The translations under genes and the position numbers were made by a program. From a virus, in the IMG/VR virus record IMGVR_UViG_3300009104_000069, positions 1 through 33,544 of that record: a DNA stretch of 33,544 nt. One strand, 5' to 3'. Every line of letters begins with the position of its first letter. Position 1 is the stretch's first letter. Under the pieces are notes generated by a model. That model ran no database searches, had not been told where the DNA came from, and saw only the letters and a program-made list of their open reading frames with translations. Shown here piece after piece: positions 23,060 to 30,145 of this stretch.

Positions 23060-26000
23060 TGACAAGACAAGAAGCCTTAGAATTTTTGCGTTCGCAGGGG
23101 TTTAGCGATTTATCCGAAGCCGATTTAGAACGCGTCATCGATCAATACACGGCTGATACTAGCACACCTGATTTGGGGCCAGACGATCCCGCTGTCGGGG
23201 TAGAGATTAGTCAAGCCCTGCCTAATTTGGTAGAACTCGGCGGTTCGTTCGGTCCACTGCTGAACAAAATGCAACAATTGAAGCTCGATCATCCTGACAA
23301 GTTTACTAACCAGCCTGGCCAGGTGCGGGAGTTTTTGCAGCAGCAACCAGAATTTATCGAAGCGATGGAAGAGATCGGACGGATCAGGCGTCAAGCCTAT
23401 GCTGATATGCCCGCTGGCGAAGTCCTAGCACGCGGTTTGAAAGAATTACCTGGCCGGTTGCCTGGCGCTGTCATTCGAGGGGCGCAAGCCTTTATTCCTA
23501 AATTTATTGGCGGCCCCAAAGCGGGCGGGTTATACGAATTTTTAGGCCAAGCCGGTAAAGAATTTCCTGGTTATGTCGGCTTTTATTTTGATGGGTTGAT
23601 CCGAAAAATGTACGGTGATGACATCAGTGATCAAGAATGGCAAGAAATGGCCAGACAGTACCCATTGATGACGGCTAAAGGAGAAGAAACGGTAGACTTT
23701 TTTGCCCCTGGCGGATGGCAAGAAATGGTGGCCGAACGGCCTGACGAAGCCCTATCACTAGCGGCTGAACTGGGTGCGCCGGTTTTGCGTGGTGTGGGGA
23801 TGGGGGCGAGGAGTGCGGCCATGCCACGCCTAGCGTCGGCGGCTGAGAAAGTGGCCACTGGTGTTGATTTCGCTGATCCTTATGCTGTCTTGCCCAATGT
23901 GGGGGCGTTTTTGGGGGAGAAGTTCGTACGCGGCGATTTCACTTCACCATACGCTGACGCTTACCAGCCCGAAGTTAGGCCGGTGCTGGACAAGTACCGC
24001 GAAGATTTTGGCGGCCCAACACCGATCAGCCTGGAAACGACGGCAGAACCAGTTATCAAACGAGAAGCGGCTGACATTAAAGGCATTGTCAACCCTGATC
24101 CCCGTAAACGCTGGGAGCGGTTCAGCAAGGGTATCAACAAAATCGTTGATCGAACGATCCGACAGGTGGACGCGGTGCCAGGTGCGACGGCCAGATCAGG
24201 CCGAATCATTGCCGAAGGGTTCGAGAAACTGAGAAAAGAATTTGTCAGCAAAACTGGCGGCGAATTAAATCGAGTTATCGGCGAAATCGGCGAGGCACCG
24301 GCCAGTTACGACAAAACGATTCGCAAGTTGGACGAAATTATCGCCGAAAACGAACGCGGCCCCATCTCAGAAAACGAAGGCGATCTAAGAAAAATCAAAG
24401 CACTCCGAGAGAAACTAACCGATTACGAAACCGGCGGCCCAGTTTCGCCAGATGTGCCACCGGCTGGCAGCGGGCCAGCTACTGGCCAGCCCTATGAATT
24501 TGATTCTATCCGCAACACTGAATCTGCGCCAGATATGGGCAGCCAGTACGGGCAAGACATTGAACCGTCAGGCGTTTACATTACAGAAGGCCCAGCCCGA
24601 AACATTACCGGAATGCCAAACATGGTGGCGGGCCGAGTCCGGTTTAAAAACCCTTTAGTTTTAGACTTTGGTGATGGGTATGGCCAGCCTGGGAACTGGA
24701 AAAATGTCTTAAGCCAGCAGTTCGGCGGTAAAACAGGAACCGAGTTAAGCCAAGCGATAGCGGCGGCAGGGCATGACGGAATCATTACTACTAGGCAGTT
24801 TAATAATGCTGTCGAAACATCTGAAATTGTCGATCTTCGCAGTTTCCCAGCTACACCACAGAAACCGTTTGACGCCTGGAAAATGAGCGAAAAACGCGAG
24901 TTTTTAGAAGCCCGTGAGCCTTGGCAAATGACACGGGAACAGTTCAGGTGGTGGCAACAGTTAAGTAATAAAAATCAAGTGCGGGCTGATCGGCTGTCGA
25001 GAGCGTTAGCCGCTGACGAAAGTAACGAATTGCCTACCGCGATCAGAAATTACGCCCAAGATTTTAGCTATGACAGCCCCGATTTGGTGGAACAGTTTAT
25101 CAATATCGAGCCTGATGACACGGTGCGACTCTATCGAGCGATCTCGGCTGACGATCCTGTTGACGGTATCGTCCCAGGCGATTGGGTAGCTATCGAGCGA
25201 TGGTATGCGGAAGATCACGGCAGCGGGGGTTATGGTGATGTAGGTAGCAAGATCGTCGAACTGGACGTTGAAGCTGCTGACGTTACTTGGGCCGGTACGG
25301 ATGCTAACGAGTGGATATATTCGCCTAGAGATTTGAGGCATGAGAGCATCGGCACCCATGAGGCTATGGTCAAGCAAGCAATGGAAGAAGGCCAATCGGT
25401 ACCTGACAACGTGTTAGCTGAGTATCCACGCTTACAACAAAACCCATCCGGTGAGGGCGACCCGTTATATATTGAGGCGTACAAGTATCCAACAGCGGAT
25501 GCGTTTATTCAAGCCCCTTATAAGATCGAAACAATTTTAAGCCAGAAGTATTCTGGTGTTACTGTTGATATTTCGGAACTGAACGGGACCATAACCCTGT
25601 CAAGGGTTATCGTTCCTGAATCCCAAAGGGGGGGCGGGATTGGTGCCGCCTTGATGGGAGACTTGGTTGATTATGCTGACAAAACTGGACAAAGAATCGT
25701 ATTGACACCAACAGGAGATTTTGGGGGGAATGTCAAACGTTTGAAGAAGTTCTATAAATCATTTGATTTTGTTGAAAATAAAGGGCAAAACAAAGATTTT
25801 ACAACTAGAGAAACTTTCATTAGAGGCCAAGTGTCAGATGATTATAATCAGCGACTAGGCCAATTATGGGAAGAATCCCGACAACCAGCCAGCCCAATCG
25901 CCCCGCCAGATGTGCCACCGGCTGACACACCGTCAGCGCCTCAAGTCTTAACCCTGGCCGATCTGGATAAAGAACGATCATCGTTTAGGCGACAGCAGAA

Positions 26001-27054
26001 CCCTAAAGCAGTCATGGCCAGCGATGCCAAAGACGTGATTGTGCCAGTGAATGAAACTTGGCGAATGCAGATATATGATTCTATGACAGACGATCTGTAT
26101 GACAGCGCAGTGGCAGCCTCACCCGACGAAGCCCGCGCTTTACGGATCGCCAAGCGAGATTACAATCGAGGCAAACGCAAATTTGACAGCAAATGGGGCC
26201 AGAAAATCAAAGAACTAGCAGCCAATGCCGAAGATGGCACCGGCGGTTATTACACCGATTTAGTTGACGAATATCTGTTGAACCCGCGACAGAAAGGGTT
26301 TCTAAACGAAGTCGATATGCCTCGCATCTTGCAGACTGTCGGCCCTGAAGGTCAACAGGCCATTCGGGGCGAATTGTTGTTACGGATTTTTGAAAACGCC
26401 CGCCCAGGGAAAACACCAGACGCTGATATTACGCCGAGACTGTTCGCGAGATCACTTAATAGCATAGATCGGCCATTATTAGAAACCATTTTAGGTGATG
26501 AATTAGTCGAACGACTCGATGACTTGAACTTGATGCTAGATAGTAGCGGAGGGCTGAGAAATACGGTTAGCGGCAGTCAAACGGCTTACAATCTACATGC
26601 GATGGATCAAGTGGCTCAGATGGGCCAGGCTCTTAGTCAAGCGGCTGGTACTGGTTTGCAAGTCGGGGGCCGAGTGGCAGCCGCTGGCGGGTTAGGGGCA
26701 GCCGCTAACGCTGGGTTATTGCATATGTTCGGTGATCTACCTGGCCCCGAATGGGTGGCCGGTTTCGTTTTGGGTGTAGCGGGCCAGCAAGCCTATGACG
26801 CTTATCGACAATCCAAATTTGCCCGTAAATGGCAGCTAGAAGGCCATCAGTTCCCTCAATATATCCAGTCCTCGGCCCGTGTCCTGAGGCGGTTATCACC
26901 GGCGCTGGGGTTCTTGGCTCGCGAATCAACCAAAGACGAACGTAAGCAGCAAGAACAACGACGGGCGATGGATGTCATCATGGGGCTGCCCGACACCCAG
27001 AAAGGGCAATCGGCGTTAGATGAACTGCTAATGAGGTATCAATTCAAAAACTGA
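23059..27054 (+). CDS. Giant ejection-type polyvalent protein with two ART-like and one GNAT-like domain
   Basis: This 1331-residue protein is the longest here. Residues 1-460 are mostly helical, with a structural, injected-protein look. Residues 505-590 (GVYITEGPARN, RFKNPLVLDFGDG, AAGHDGIITTRQ, ETSEIVDLRSF) fit an ADP-ribosyltransferase of the ART-PolyVal type. Residues 686-762 (DTVRLYRAISADDP, PGDWVAIERWYAEDHG, VELDVEAADVTWAGTDANEW) fit a second ART fold, with E in ANEWIY as candidate catalytic residue. Residues 835-920 (TLSRVIVPESQRGGGIGAAL, FGGNVKRLKKFYKSFDFVEN) fit a GNAT acetyltransferase. Pro-rich PDVPPA linkers flank the block. The C-terminal region includes hydrophobic AAAGGLGAAANAGLL. 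The role is probably modification of host targets on injection. The domains are inferred by eye. Confidence 0.75.
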   Translation: MTRQEALEFLRSQGFSDLSEADLERVIDQYTADTSTPDLGPDDPAVGVEISQALPNLVELGGSFGPLLNKMQQLKLDHPDKFTNQPGQVREFLQQQPEFIEAMEEIGRIRRQAYADMPAGEVLARGLKELPGRLPGAVIRGAQAFIPKFIGGPKAGGLYEFLGQAGKEFPGYVGFYFDGLIRKMYGDDISDQEWQEMARQYPLMTAKGEETVDFFAPGGWQEMVAERPDEALSLAAELGAPVLRGVGMGARSAAMPRLASAAEKVATGVDFADPYAVLPNVGAFLGEKFVRGDFTSPYADAYQPEVRPVLDKYREDFGGPTPISLETTAEPVIKREAADIKGIVNPDPRKRWERFSKGINKIVDRTIRQVDAVPGATARSGRIIAEGFEKLRKEFVSKTGGELNRVIGEIGEAPASYDKTIRKLDEIIAENERGPISENEGDLRKIKALREKLTDYETGGPVSPDVPPAGSGPATGQPYEFDSIRNTESAPDMGSQYGQDIEPSGVYITEGPARNITGMPNMVAGRVRFKNPLVLDFGDGYGQPGNWKNVLSQQFGGKTGTELSQAIAAAGHDGIITTRQFNNAVETSEIVDLRSFPATPQKPFDAWKMSEKREFLEAREPWQMTREQFRWWQQLSNKNQVRADRLSRALAADESNELPTAIRNYAQDFSYDSPDLVEQFINIEPDDTVRLYRAISADDPVDGIVPGDWVAIERWYAEDHGSGGYGDVGSKIVELDVEAADVTWAGTDANEWIYSPRDLRHESIGTHEAMVKQAMEEGQSVPDNVLAEYPRLQQNPSGEGDPLYIEAYKYPTADAFIQAPYKIETILSQKYSGVTVDISELNGTITLSRVIVPESQRGGGIGAALMGDLVDYADKTGQRIVLTPTGDFGGNVKRLKKFYKSFDFVENKGQNKDFTTRETFIRGQVSDDYNQRLGQLWEESRQPASPIAPPDVPPADTPSAPQVLTLADLDKERSSFRRQQNPKAVMASDAKDVIVPVNETWRMQIYDSMTDDLYDSAVAASPDEARALRIAKRDYNRGKRKFDSKWGQKIKELAANAEDGTGGYYTDLVDEYLLNPRQKGFLNEVDMPRILQTVGPEGQQAIRGELLLRIFENARPGKTPDADITPRLFARSLNSIDRPLLETILGDELVERLDDLNLMLDSSGGLRNTVSGSQTAYNLHAMDQVAQMGQALSQAAGTGLQVGGRVAAAGGLGAAANAGLLHMFGDLPGPEWVAGFVLGVAGQQAYDAYRQSKFARKWQLEGHQFPQYIQSSARVLRRLSPALGFLARESTKDERKQQEQRRAMDVIMGLPDTQKGQSALDELLMRYQFKN
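24446..24466 (+). repeat. 21-bp direct repeat, left copy, before the effector cassette
   Basis: This 21-base stretch (core GCCAGATGTGCCACCGGCTG) is identical to 25904-25924. The copies are 1458 bases apart, exactly 486 codons, in the same reading frame, and both encode PDVPPA. They flank the two ART-like regions and the GNAT-like region of the giant protein. Confidence 0.9.
25904..25924 (+). repeat. 21-bp direct repeat, right copy, after the effector cassette
   Basis: Exact match to 24446-24466. The flanking bases differ on both sides, so the identity is limited to this element. Recombination between the copies would remove the effector block and leave an intact frame with one PDVPPA linker. 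Confidence 0.9.
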
Positions 27055-27143
27055 TGAATAAATTTGTTTGGGCGGCTGCGCCGATGCTGGCTATGTTTTT
27101 AGCTTTAGGCTTGGCCGCCTTATTGATCAAACTATTTTTATGA
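27054..27143 (+). CDS. Small membrane protein (29 aa, one membrane segment)
   Basis: The ATG at 27054 shares bases with the stop of the giant protein (TGATG), and the stop (27141-27143) overlaps the next start (ATGA at 27140). The 29-residue product is MNKFVW followed by a continuous hydrophobic helix (AMFLALGLAALLIKLFL). Overlap on both sides argues for translation by coupling. It may be a small holin-like or lysis-regulating peptide at the start of the membrane-protein cluster. Confidence 0.6.
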   Translation: MNKFVWAAAPMLAMFLALGLAALLIKLFL

Positions 27144-27517
27144 GCCAAGAACTTATCCAGGCCACCAAAAACGGCAACGGCCACAAATTTGATCGGTCAT
27201 TAGCCCACGAACTGAACTTGAAATTGATCGGGCTGATCAGTACCAGGTCGACACGGCGGCATCATTTGTCAGTGCTGTTGATGGCCGTTATCGGGCTAGT
27301 AGTGGCTGGGCTTTTTGCTTTGGCTTATTTCAAAGTCGAGGTTGATGACGGGTTAAGCGATCTGATGTTGGTGATTATTTCTATCTTGGCTACCAGCTTA
27401 TCTACCTTGGTGCAATATTGGTTTAATCAGCAATCGTCTAACGACGATTCACGGATGTTGGCTTCAGCTACCTCATATGATTTGGGGTTAGAGGATCAAG
27501 ATGATGATGGAGAGTAA
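27140..27517 (+). CDS. Two-span membrane protein, possible holin (125 aa)
   Basis: The frame extends upstream to 27068, but ATG 27140 overlaps the small gene's stop and gives a sensible N-terminus (MSQELIQATKNGNG). A basic region (STRSTRRHHL) precedes membrane segment 1 (VLLMAVIGLVVAGLFALAY). The short DDGLSD loop is followed by segment 2 (LMLVIISILATSLSTLV) and an acidic tail (GLEDQDDDGE). Two membrane spans, a short loop and charged ends fit class II holins. The endolysin gene is far away, so this is inferred from topology and from the neighbours. Confidence 0.6.
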   Translation: MSQELIQATKNGNGHKFDRSLAHELNLKLIGLISTRSTRRHHLSVLLMAVIGLVVAGLFALAYFKVEVDDGLSDLMLVIISILATSLSTLVQYWFNQQSSNDDSRMLASATSYDLGLEDQDDDGE

Positions 27518-27884
27518 CGGCAAGCCGGATCACGAAATCATTATCGGGCTAGAGAAAGAAACAGAAATCCAAGCCCAACAGATCACGATGCTGACTGAAC
27601 GGCTTAACGAAACGCAATCGGCTAACGAACAACTGGTGAAATTGAGCGGCCAAATCTCGATCATCAAAGTGGTTTTCGCTGGTTGCGTCTTTATTCTTAG
27701 CTCGACTTTATTATTGTCTGCTGCTTCCTGGTTCGTGGCACCAGAACACTCGGAATCAGTAGAAAAAACAGTAAATTCGACGCTATCACTGGCAGAAAGG
27801 GCGCTTTTAGTGTTGATAGGCGTATTATCCAGCCTGGCCAGCGGTTTATATGGCCAGAGAAACGGAGGAAGTAATGGGGCATGA
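27501..27884 (+). CDS. Two-span membrane protein with N-terminal coiled coil (127 aa)
   Basis: Three ATG codons in a row open the frame. ATG 27501 is 6 bases after GAGG and is preferred. The start overlaps the previous gene by 17 bases. Residues 15-50 form a coiled coil (LEKETEIQAQQITMLTERLN), followed by membrane segments at about 57-77 (VVFAGCVFILSSTLLLSAASW) and 101-119 (LLVLIGVLSSLASGLYGQR, quoted in part). It may be a second holin, an antiholin or a spanin-like partner. There is no lipobox, so a spanin role is not supported. Confidence 0.55.
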   Translation: MMMESNGKPDHEIIIGLEKETEIQAQQITMLTERLNETQSANEQLVKLSGQISIIKVVFAGCVFILSSTLLLSAASWFVAPEHSESVEKTVNSTLSLAERALLVLIGVLSSLASGLYGQRNGGSNGA

Positions 27885-28458
27885 TGATCGGGAATGGCTA
27901 ACGATGGCCGAGGCCGCCCATCGGTTGGGGCGGGCCAAATCGACAGTGTTCGGCTGGTGTTTGCGGCCTGAGGTGATCAGAGAGCGCCGTAAAAATGTTT
28001 GGCACGTTGTGTTTGATCAAACTCTGATCGATATTTCGCAAGAATCCAGACGAAAACCCAAGCGCGACGCGCTGATCTTGCCGATCCAAACAATGAAAGA
28101 CATCAAGCATCAAGTCTGCCCACATTGTGGGTCCAGCGATTGGCGACGGGGCGGCTATTCTCACTTGGCTGGCGGCGCTAAAAATGTCAGGATGAATTGT
28201 AATGATTGCCTAGCTTATTGGAGTTTGCATTTGCCAGCAGATAACAAAAAACCCAAAAAAACCAGCAATCATTGTGCCAAACGTGTTGGGCCGTATGTGC
28301 CAGATTCGCCCGAACGGGTAGTCGCAGATCGACGGCACTGGGTGAAAGAGTACGTTAGGGACGGCTTGAAATTAGGAAAGATTCTAAATGTTTTTGGGCC
28401 TAGCCTGAAAAAAGAAATTACAGGTTATTATCAGGAGTTTGTTAATGAGCTTAGATAA
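27874..28458 (+). CDS. Helix-turn-helix protein with C2C2 zinc ribbon (194 aa)
   Basis: ATG 27874 has GGAGG 5 bases upstream, which decides it over the in-frame ATG 27850. Residues 8-40 look like a MerR/excisionase-type HTH (MAEAAHRLGRAKSTVFGWC). Residues 82-112 are a zinc ribbon, CPHCGSSDWRRGG then RMNCNDC, similar to the ribbons of IS1/InsA-type proteins and transcription factors. The C-terminal part is basic and helical (YVRDGLKLGKILNVF). It is a DNA-binding protein set among lysis and membrane genes, so it could regulate late expression. No transposase catalytic motif is present. Confidence 0.6.
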   Translation: MGHDDREWLTMAEAAHRLGRAKSTVFGWCLRPEVIRERRKNVWHVVFDQTLIDISQESRRKPKRDALILPIQTMKDIKHQVCPHCGSSDWRRGGYSHLAGGAKNVRMNCNDCLAYWSLHLPADNKKPKKTSNHCAKRVGPYVPDSPERVVADRRHWVKEYVRDGLKLGKILNVFGPSLKKEITGYYQEFVNELR

Positions 28459-28645
28459 AGTTGATAACTCGAAACCGCAGCATCACAAAGAATCAGACGA
28501 TTACTGGTACGCTGAAGGCGCTGACGGTAAGCCGCTGCTGTTTTGTCGATCAGAGATGGAATCAGCCCGACGACGGGCGCAACGACGAACAGATTTGCGG
28601 CCTCAACTCGGATGGTGGCCTCGCCTGTTTGGGGCTAGGCGATGA
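28445..28645 (+). CDS. Hypothetical basic protein (66 aa)
   Basis: ATG 28445 has GGAG 7 bases upstream and overlaps the previous gene by 14 bases. The frame could open at TTG 28439, but that is less likely. The 66-residue product is polar, with KPLLFCRSEMESARRRAQRRT and a tryptophan-containing end GWWPRLFGARR, a possible membrane-surface amphipathic tail. No recognised family. It is coupled to the next gene by an ATGA overlap. Confidence 0.6.
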   Translation: MSLDKVDNSKPQHHKESDDYWYAEGADGKPLLFCRSEMESARRRAQRRTDLRPQLGWWPRLFGARR

Positions 28646-28914
28646 GGTTCAGGCTGCCGCGAATCCCTAACAGTAACCAGATTTTGAACCAGTTGATGGA
28701 CGAGATCGGGAACAGTGATTTCGCTTCAGAGATTAAAGAAAGCATCTTGTCAGAACTGCAAGGCGAAATTAAAACGGTGGCTAGCCAACTAGTAACAGAA
28801 TATATTGACGAAATCAAAGATCAACTAATCGAGTCAGCTTCACAGAGAATGATTGATATTATTCATAGTTCATTGATGCAAGCACTCAGCCGAGAGGAGT
28901 CCCCAGATGAGTGA
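28642..28914 (+). CDS. Hypothetical helical protein (90 aa)
   Basis: The start overlaps the previous stop (ATGA). The 90-residue product has a basic start (MRFRLPRIPNS) and then long amphipathic helices (ILNQLMDEIGNSDFASEIK, SELQGEIKTVASQLVTEYI, ESASQRMIDIIHSSLMQAL). It is acidic overall, with no membrane span. The regular heptad pattern suggests oligomerisation or membrane-surface binding. It lies in the lysis/membrane cluster, so an accessory role there is possible. The family is not recognised. Confidence 0.55.
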   Translation: MRFRLPRIPNSNQILNQLMDEIGNSDFASEIKESILSELQGEIKTVASQLVTEYIDEIKDQLIESASQRMIDIIHSSLMQALSREESPDE

Positions 28915-29086
28915 TGAACAGATTATTAAAGATTTGAGTATTCGACTGCGGTCAATCGAAGAACAGTTGCAAAAACTTCATGTCAGTGTGGCCGAAATCA
29001 AAGCCAATCAGCGCATCTCTGGTTATATCGGCGGGGCGGCACTGACGGCAGTGGCTGGCATCTTAGCCAAACTGTTGATCACATGA
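28907..29086 (+). CDS. XhlA-like small membrane protein (59 aa)
   Basis: This gene is short. ATG 28907 has GGAG 7 bases upstream and overlaps the previous gene by 8 bases. The first 35 residues form a coiled coil (IRLRSIEEQLQKLHVSVAEI), followed after NQRISG by one membrane helix (YIGGAALTAVAGILAKLLI) and a very short tail. Coiled coil plus single C-terminal span is the layout of XhlA/haemolysin-type holin partners. It most likely helps the holin during lysis. Confidence 0.6.
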   Translation: MSDEQIIKDLSIRLRSIEEQLQKLHVSVAEIKANQRISGYIGGAALTAVAGILAKLLIT

Positions 29087-29089
29087 GTT

Positions 29090-29431
29090 ATGAACCCGCT
29101 ATTGCTGGTTCGGTTGCTGTTGTCGCTGAAAGATTATCAGAAACAGATCAGCCAAGAAGCCGACAAATTCGATCAAGAAAACAACCTGTCAAATACTGCC
29201 CCAGGCACTAAAAAAATATCGCATCTAATGATCGGTGCAAAAATCATGCTGACGGCGATGGTGTTGGGCGATTTACCGATCGACTTCCTCGATTTGTCGG
29301 GCATCTCAGAGAAGCTGGGTTGGCTGGGCGTGTTGCTGGTAACTGGCGTGCTGTTGTTCGGTTTTCTGGCGTTGATGGCTATCCAAGAACAGGATAATCG
29401 GCGGGCCGAAATCCAGCGGGCTGATCGGTAA
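29090..29431 (+). CDS. Membrane protein at the end of the late operon (113 aa)
   Basis: The product has two hydrophobic regions, about 47-66 (IGAKIMLTAMVLGDLPIDF) and 78-95 (WLGVLLVTGVLLFGFLALM), with a charged C-terminus (QEQDNRRAEIQRADR). The ATG has no clear ribosome site. A competing ATG at 29083 in another frame gives only 42 residues. It is the last gene before the terminator at 29521, completing a run of four or five membrane proteins that would be enough for lysis. It may be a holin or holin regulator. The exact role is not known. Confidence 0.55.
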   Translation: MNPLLLVRLLLSLKDYQKQISQEADKFDQENNLSNTAPGTKKISHLMIGAKIMLTAMVLGDLPIDFLDLSGISEKLGWLGVLLVTGVLLFGFLALMAIQEQDNRRAEIQRADR

Positions 29432-29520
29432 CACAGTTCGAGCGGTTTAGATGTTATCCTAAAGGCCGTAAATTAAACTATCAAACAAAAGGGTAGTGCG
29501 ATTTATTTAATTTGATTCCT

Positions 29521-29553
29521 CCCTCGCTAGCCATTCTAGCGGGGGTTTTTTTT
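29521..29553 (+). terminator. Strong rho-independent terminator at the end of the late operon
   Basis: CCCTCGCTAG (29521-29530) pairs with CTAGCGGGGG (29536-29545) around CCATT and is followed by eight T residues. It ends the rightward late operon. It overlaps the last codons and stop of the leftward gene at 29536, so both converge here. In the reverse direction there is no T-run, so it mainly serves the rightward operon. Confidence 0.9.
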
Positions 29554-29943
29554 GCGCCAAAACTGCCACCAGGCGGGCGGTGCTTCGAGCAGACGCTGGT
29601 TCTGTTCGATCATCTGCTGTTGCATGGCAACTAATTGTTGGGCCTGATCTTGTTGTTTTAGGGCTTCGGCCAGATGGTTGTTAAGGTCGGTTATCTGCTG
29701 TTTGAGTTCGGTGTTATGAGCTTGTAATAGCTCTAGCTCGCGTCGGGTTGGTGGCGGGCTGACGTCAGATGACGTCGGAGTGGTGTCAACTGGTGGCGGG
29801 CTGGCGTCATAAGCGACTAGCAATCGATTCTGTTCACCCCGTTTGGTTTGATAACCTTCAGTTTCGATCCGTCGCCTAGCCGTACTTTCACTGACGCCAA
29901 GCATGGTAGCAAGTTGCTGAACAGTAACCCAGTTTTCTGACAT
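29536..29943 (-). CDS. Leftward HTH regulator with coiled coil and WWQFW tail (135 aa)
   Basis: This is the only minus-strand gene. Residues 1-45 are an HTH with excisionase/MerR character (WVTVQQLATMLGVSESTARRRIETEGY, quoted in two: WVTVQQLATMLGVSESTARR, RRIETEGYQTKRG). A Pro/Ser/Thr linker (ASPPPVDTTPTSSDVSPPP) follows, then a Gln-rich coiled coil (HNTELKQQITDLNNHLAEAL, then QQDQAQQLVAMQQQMIEQ) and the end PPAWWQFWRKKNPR. The HTH, coiled coil and terminal W-W-x-F-W with basic residues is a layout I associate with plasmid and phage regulators of the DUF536 kind. It opposes the early genes, so a repressor or copy-control role is plausible. No good promoter could be fixed upstream. Confidence 0.65.
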   Translation of the reverse strand: MSENWVTVQQLATMLGVSESTARRRIETEGYQTKRGEQNRLLVAYDASPPPVDTTPTSSDVSPPPTRRELELLQAHNTELKQQITDLNNHLAEALKQQDQAQQLVAMQQQMIEQNQRLLEAPPAWWQFWRKKNPR

Positions 29944-29974
29944 GCTATTAGCAACGCAGTTTCAGCCTGAGCGG

Positions 29975-30002
29975 TTGCGATAAAAACAACCCCTACTATA
30001 AT
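29975..30002 (+). promoter_or_regulatory. Possible rightward promoter, TTGCGA-N16-TATAAT
   Basis: TTGCGA (29975-29980) is 16 bases before an exact TATAAT (29997-30002). It points toward the control genes and lies between the leftward regulator and the 20-residue hydrophobic ORF. The -35 box matches at 4 of 6 positions. AT-rich sequence makes chance matches likely here. Confidence 0.35.
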
Positions 30003-30028
30003 ATGCCGCTGAAGTGGCAAAAGTGGAC

Positions 30029-30091
30029 ATGAAATATAAAATTATTACTGTTTTTTTGCTTTTAGTGCATTTTATAGTGTTTCATCCTTGA
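30029..30091 (+). CDS. Possible hydrophobic micro-peptide (20 aa)
   Basis: ATG 30029 to TGA 30089-30091 encodes 20 residues beginning MKYKII, then a continuous hydrophobic run. It lies between two possible promoters and in front of the consensus early promoter; its stop overlaps that promoter's -35 box. There is no clear ribosome site. It could be a small toxic or regulatory peptide, or simply an AT-rich chance frame. Low confidence. Confidence 0.2.
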   Translation: MKYKIITVFLLLVHFIVFHP

Positions 30092-30116
30092 CATTATTCT
30101 AGGACGGGTGTATAAT
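30088..30116 (+). promoter_or_regulatory. Consensus sigma70 promoter, TTGACA-N17-TATAAT
   Basis: TTGACA (30088-30093) and TATAAT (30111-30116) are both perfect and spaced by exactly 17 bases. The start of transcription should be near 30123, about 23 bases before the ATG of 30146. This is the best promoter in the window and points at the rightward control genes. It is probably one of the first to be used on infection, with the leftward regulator or the HTH proteins as candidate repressors. Confidence 0.9.
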
Positions 30117-30145
30117 TGGAACCATCAAACAAGAGGTTTAGACAA

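Noticed and set aside
27068-27139. Upstream extension of the 27140 membrane protein
   Set aside because: It would overlap the 29-residue membrane gene out of frame and lacks a ribosome site; ATG 27140 overlaps the previous stop.
29083-29211. 42-residue frame at ATG 29083
   Set aside because: It overlaps the 113-residue membrane protein in another frame, is polar and basic without a domain, and has no ribosome site. The longer membrane protein fits the cluster better.
30116-30145. TTG start at 30116 for the first early gene
   Set aside because: It falls in the -10 box of the consensus promoter, so it is not on the transcript.
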